Source: Candidatus Aerophobota bacterium (GTDB lineage Bacteria > Aerophobota > Aerophobia > Aerophobales > AE-B3A). Taken from it: a DNA stretch of 7,707 nucleotides. The stretch is from contig SOJT01000182.1 of the NCBI GenBank assembly GCA_004376485.1, forward strand, positions 1 through 7,707, written 5' to 3'. The translations under genes were made by a program, and so were the position numbers. Shown here one piece after another: positions 6,155-7,707 of this stretch; the stretch's first letter is position 1; each line of letters opens with the position of its first letter. The notes beneath the pieces were generated by a model that saw only the letters and a list, made by a program, of their open reading frames with translations, made no database searches and was not told the DNA's origin.

Positions 6155-6180
6155 ATTGAGCAGCGCGAAAGGAGGCAAAG

Positions 6181-6414
6181 ATGCGTGAGATGGTTGAGTA
6201 CATTGTCAAGCAGATAGTGGATAGTCCAGAGGAAGTGAAGGTTCAGGAGATAAAAGCGGAGAAAGTTATTCTTCTCGAGATCTCTGTCGCCAAAGAGGAT
6301 ATGGGTAAGGTGATAGGCAAAGGAGGCAGAGTAGCCAATGCTATCAGAGTGCTGGTGGGAGCCGCTGCAGCAAAGTTGAAGAAGAGAGTTATGGTGGAAA
6401 TTTTGGAAGATTAG
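6181..6414 (+). CDS. khpA: KH-domain RNA-binding protein KhpA (YlqC/YloQ-neighbour family)
   Basis: This 77-residue protein is a single type II KH domain. The RNA-binding GxxG loop is GKGG at 46-49 within MGKVIGKGGRVANAIR, followed by the helix AAAAKLKKRV. KhpA is a small RNA chaperone, which in several Gram-positive bacteria works with KhpB and affects cell division and sRNA binding. The ribosome site GAAAGGAGG (6167-6175) is the strongest kind, 5 bases before the ATG. Its place between rpsP and trmD is the conserved one. The usual next gene, rimM, is absent: trmD begins 8 bases after the stop codon. The family is sure; a link to the PASTA or shape genes here is not shown. Confidence 0.95.
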   Translation: MREMVEYIVKQIVDSPEEVKVQEIKAEKVILLEISVAKEDMGKVIGKGGRVANAIRVLVGAAAAKLKKRVMVEILED

Positions 6415-6422
6415 ACTTAGAG

Positions 6423-7160
6423 ATGCGGGTGGATATCCTTACCTTGTTTCCTTCTATGTTCAAAGGTCCCTTTGATGAGAGTATTATCAAAAGAGCTCAA
6501 AAGAGAGGAATCCTGGAGATTCATCTTCATAACCTGCGGGAATTCGCCTATGATAAACACAGAATGGTGGACGATGTTCCCTACGGTGGGGGCGGGGGTA
6601 TGGTTATGAAAGTGGAACCTCTCTTCCGGGCGGTTGAATCAATAAGAAATGAGATTAAATCTTCACCTAAAACTATTCTTTTGTCCCCCCAAGGAGAACC
6701 TTTCACTCAGAAGAAGGCTAAAGAGCTGGCTAAGGAAAAGTATCTCCTTTTGATATGTGGACACTACGAGGGAGTGGATGAGAGAGTAAAGCAGCATCTT
6801 ATAGATGAGGAGATATCTCTGGGGGATTATGTTCTTACCGGGGGAGAACTGGCAGCTATGGTAGTGGTGGATGTTACCGTAAGGATGCTTCCCGGAGTTC
6901 TGGGGTGTAAGGACTCTCTCAGAGAAGATTCCTTCTATGAAGGGCTCCTGGATTATCCCCAGTATACAAGGCCAGCAGAATTCAGAGGTTGGAAAGTTCC
7001 CGGGGTGCTTTTATCCGGTAATCATCAGGCAATAGAAAAATGGCGCAGAGAAATGAGAATAAAAACGACCTTTGAAAAACGTCCTGATCTGCTAGGCCAA
7101 AAAGAGCTAACTTTAGAGGAGAGGGGTCTTCTAGAGAAGATCAAACAGAGAGAGAACTGA
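6423..7160 (+). CDS. trmD: tRNA (guanine-37-N1)-methyltransferase TrmD
   Basis: TrmD uses S-adenosylmethionine to make m1G37 next to the anticodon of tRNAs for Leu, Pro and Arg, which prevents +1 frameshifting. The 245-residue length is typical. The N-terminal SPOUT domain (about 1-160) starts MRVDILTLFPSMF, has DKHRMVDDVPYGGGGGMVMK and the trefoil-knot loops LICGHYEGVDERV and SLGDYVLTGGELA. R154 and D169 (EDSF) fall at the numbering of the known catalytic residues. The C-terminal tRNA-binding domain holds YTRPAEFRGWKVPGVLLSGNH and WRREM. The ribosome site is weak (GGAAGA at 6405-6410, 12 bases away), so translation may depend on coupling to khpA, which ends 8 bases before. rplS follows after 48 bases. 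Confidence 0.98.
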   Translation: MRVDILTLFPSMFKGPFDESIIKRAQKRGILEIHLHNLREFAYDKHRMVDDVPYGGGGGMVMKVEPLFRAVESIRNEIKSSPKTILLSPQGEPFTQKKAKELAKEKYLLLICGHYEGVDERVKQHLIDEEISLGDYVLTGGELAAMVVVDVTVRMLPGVLGCKDSLREDSFYEGLLDYPQYTRPAEFRGWKVPGVLLSGNHQAIEKWRREMRIKTTFEKRPDLLGQKELTLEERGLLEKIKQREN

Positions 7161-7208
7161 ATCTGTCTCTTTTAAGAAAAGAAAGGTTTCTTGATGTGAG
7201 GTTACTGT

Positions 7209-7529
7209 ATGCAGACAAAGATAAAAACGGTAGAGAATGCCCTGATCAAAAAAGACATACCAGACTTTCGCCCCGGCGATAGAGTCTGTGTGCATCTGAG
7301 TGTACGTGAAGGAAAAAGGGAAAGAACGCAACTGTTTGAAGGATTGGTTATTCGCCGAAGAGGGGGGGGAATGAGGGAGACTTTCACCGTTAGAAAAATC
7401 TCTTTTGGCATAGGGGTGGAGAAAATCCTTCCCTTACATTCTCCCGTGATTAAGAAAATAGAGATACTCCGGCGCGGCCGTGAAAGAAGAGCTAATCTTT
7501 CCTATCGCAGGACCCAGAGCAAGAAATGA
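7209..7529 (+). CDS. rplS: 50S ribosomal protein L19 (bL19)
   Basis: This 106-residue protein matches bL19, which lies at the 30S-50S interface and contacts 16S rRNA. The family signature is clear: IPDFRPGDRVCVHLSVREGK, FEGLVIRRRGGG, ETFTVRKISFGIGVEKILPLHSPVI and KIEILRRGRERRANLSYRR. The C-terminus is short after YRR (TQSKK), giving a length slightly below the common 115. The ATG has a modest ribosome site, GTGAGGT at 7196-7202, 6 bases ahead. The 48-base gap after trmD holds no convincing structure. The stop TGA overlaps the start of lepB (ATGA). Confidence 0.98.
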   Translation: MQTKIKTVENALIKKDIPDFRPGDRVCVHLSVREGKRERTQLFEGLVIRRRGGGMRETFTVRKISFGIGVEKILPLHSPVIKKIEILRRGRERRANLSYRRTQSKK

Positions 7530-7707
7530 AAGAGAAACTGCTTGGCTGGCTGAAAGAGACGCTGGAGACTCTGGTTATTGCCTTCGTTCTCGCTTTTTTG
7601 ATACGTACTTTTGTAGTGCAGGGATTCTGGATTCCTTCCGGTTCCATGGAACCAAACCTTCACATAGGAGATCGTCTTCTAGCCTATAAGTTTTTTTACG
7701 GATTAGA
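7526..7707 (+). CDS. lepB: Signal peptidase I, N-terminal part (cut by window edge)
   Basis: The frame from ATG 7526 stays open for 60 codons to the right edge. Signal peptidase I removes signal peptides from exported proteins at the outer face of the cytoplasmic membrane. A short charged start (MKEKLLGWLKE) leads into one membrane span (about 13-30, LETLVIAFVLAFLIRTFV). The catalytic box IPSGSMEPNL follows, with nucleophile S40 just before M41, then HIGDRLLAYK. The catalytic lysine region lies beyond the edge. The start overlaps the rplS stop by 4 bases (ATGA), so translation is probably coupled. lepB after rplS is a common order. The part seen is too short to judge total length, but the motif makes the call firm. 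Confidence 0.95.
   Translation, partial: MKEKLLGWLKETLETLVIAFVLAFLIRTFVVQGFWIPSGSMEPNLHIGDRLLAYKFFYGL

Noticed and set aside
7179..7192. Inverted repeat AAGAAA/TTTCTT before rplS
   Set aside because: Only a 2-base gap separates the arms and all but one pair per arm are A-T, so it would be a very weak hairpin.
7480..7689. ORF of 69 codons across the rplS-lepB junction
   Set aside because: It is out of frame with both rplS and lepB, whose motifs are unmistakable; lepB starts at 7526 in a different frame.
1..7707. Mobile element, CRISPR array, defence or biosynthetic cluster
   Set aside because: No transposase, integrase, direct repeat array, terminal inverted repeats or unexplained gene was found; all long frames are accounted for by recognised housekeeping genes.

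Overview
This is a bacterial chromosomal window with every gene on the + strand, dense packing and short or negative spacing. It holds cell-envelope genes, two tRNA genes and a long run of translation genes. Arginine is written mostly with AGA/AGG, isoleucine often with ATA, and the coding strand is purine-rich. Several starts are non-ATG (GTG for rpe and rpsP, AUC for infC). These traits fit a thermophilic or subsurface anaerobic lineage or an uncultured candidate phylum, but I cannot place it more precisely from the sequence.

Region 1 (1-1124): the 3' part of an M23-family peptidoglycan endopeptidase gene, open at the left edge, then a bactofilin gene and a clear intrinsic terminator. This peptidase-bactofilin pairing is known from cell-shape loci. 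Region 2 (about 1124-1316): a possible promoter, then tRNA-Cys(GCA) and tRNA-Val(GAC) one base apart, both with encoded CCA ends. Region 3 (1341-4290): the classic thrS-infC-rpmI-rplT block. ThrRS lacks the usual N-terminal TGS domain, and infC starts on AUC, so the true IF3 reading frame begins 36 codons upstream of the first ordinary start codon. Region 4 (4290-5937): a membrane-anchored three-PASTA protein without a kinase domain, overlapping rpe. Region 5 (5900-7707): rpsP-khpA-trmD-rplS-lepB, with rpsP starting inside the end of rpe, rimM missing from its usual place, and lepB cut by the right edge.

No convincing terminator is visible from 1125 to the right edge. The tRNAs, thrS-infC-rpmI-rplT, PASTA-rpe and rpsP-khpA-trmD-rplS-lepB may therefore form one long transcript that merges two ribosomal operons usually kept apart. 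The genes supply tRNA charging, initiation control, ribosomal proteins of both subunits, an RNA chaperone, a tRNA methyltransferase and the signal peptidase, so the theme is growth-linked translation and secretion. I see no mobile element, CRISPR array, defence system or other plainly undescribed system. The items worth a second look are the AUC start, the short ThrRS, the kinase-less PASTA protein, the missing rimM and the 38-base rpe/rpsP overlap.
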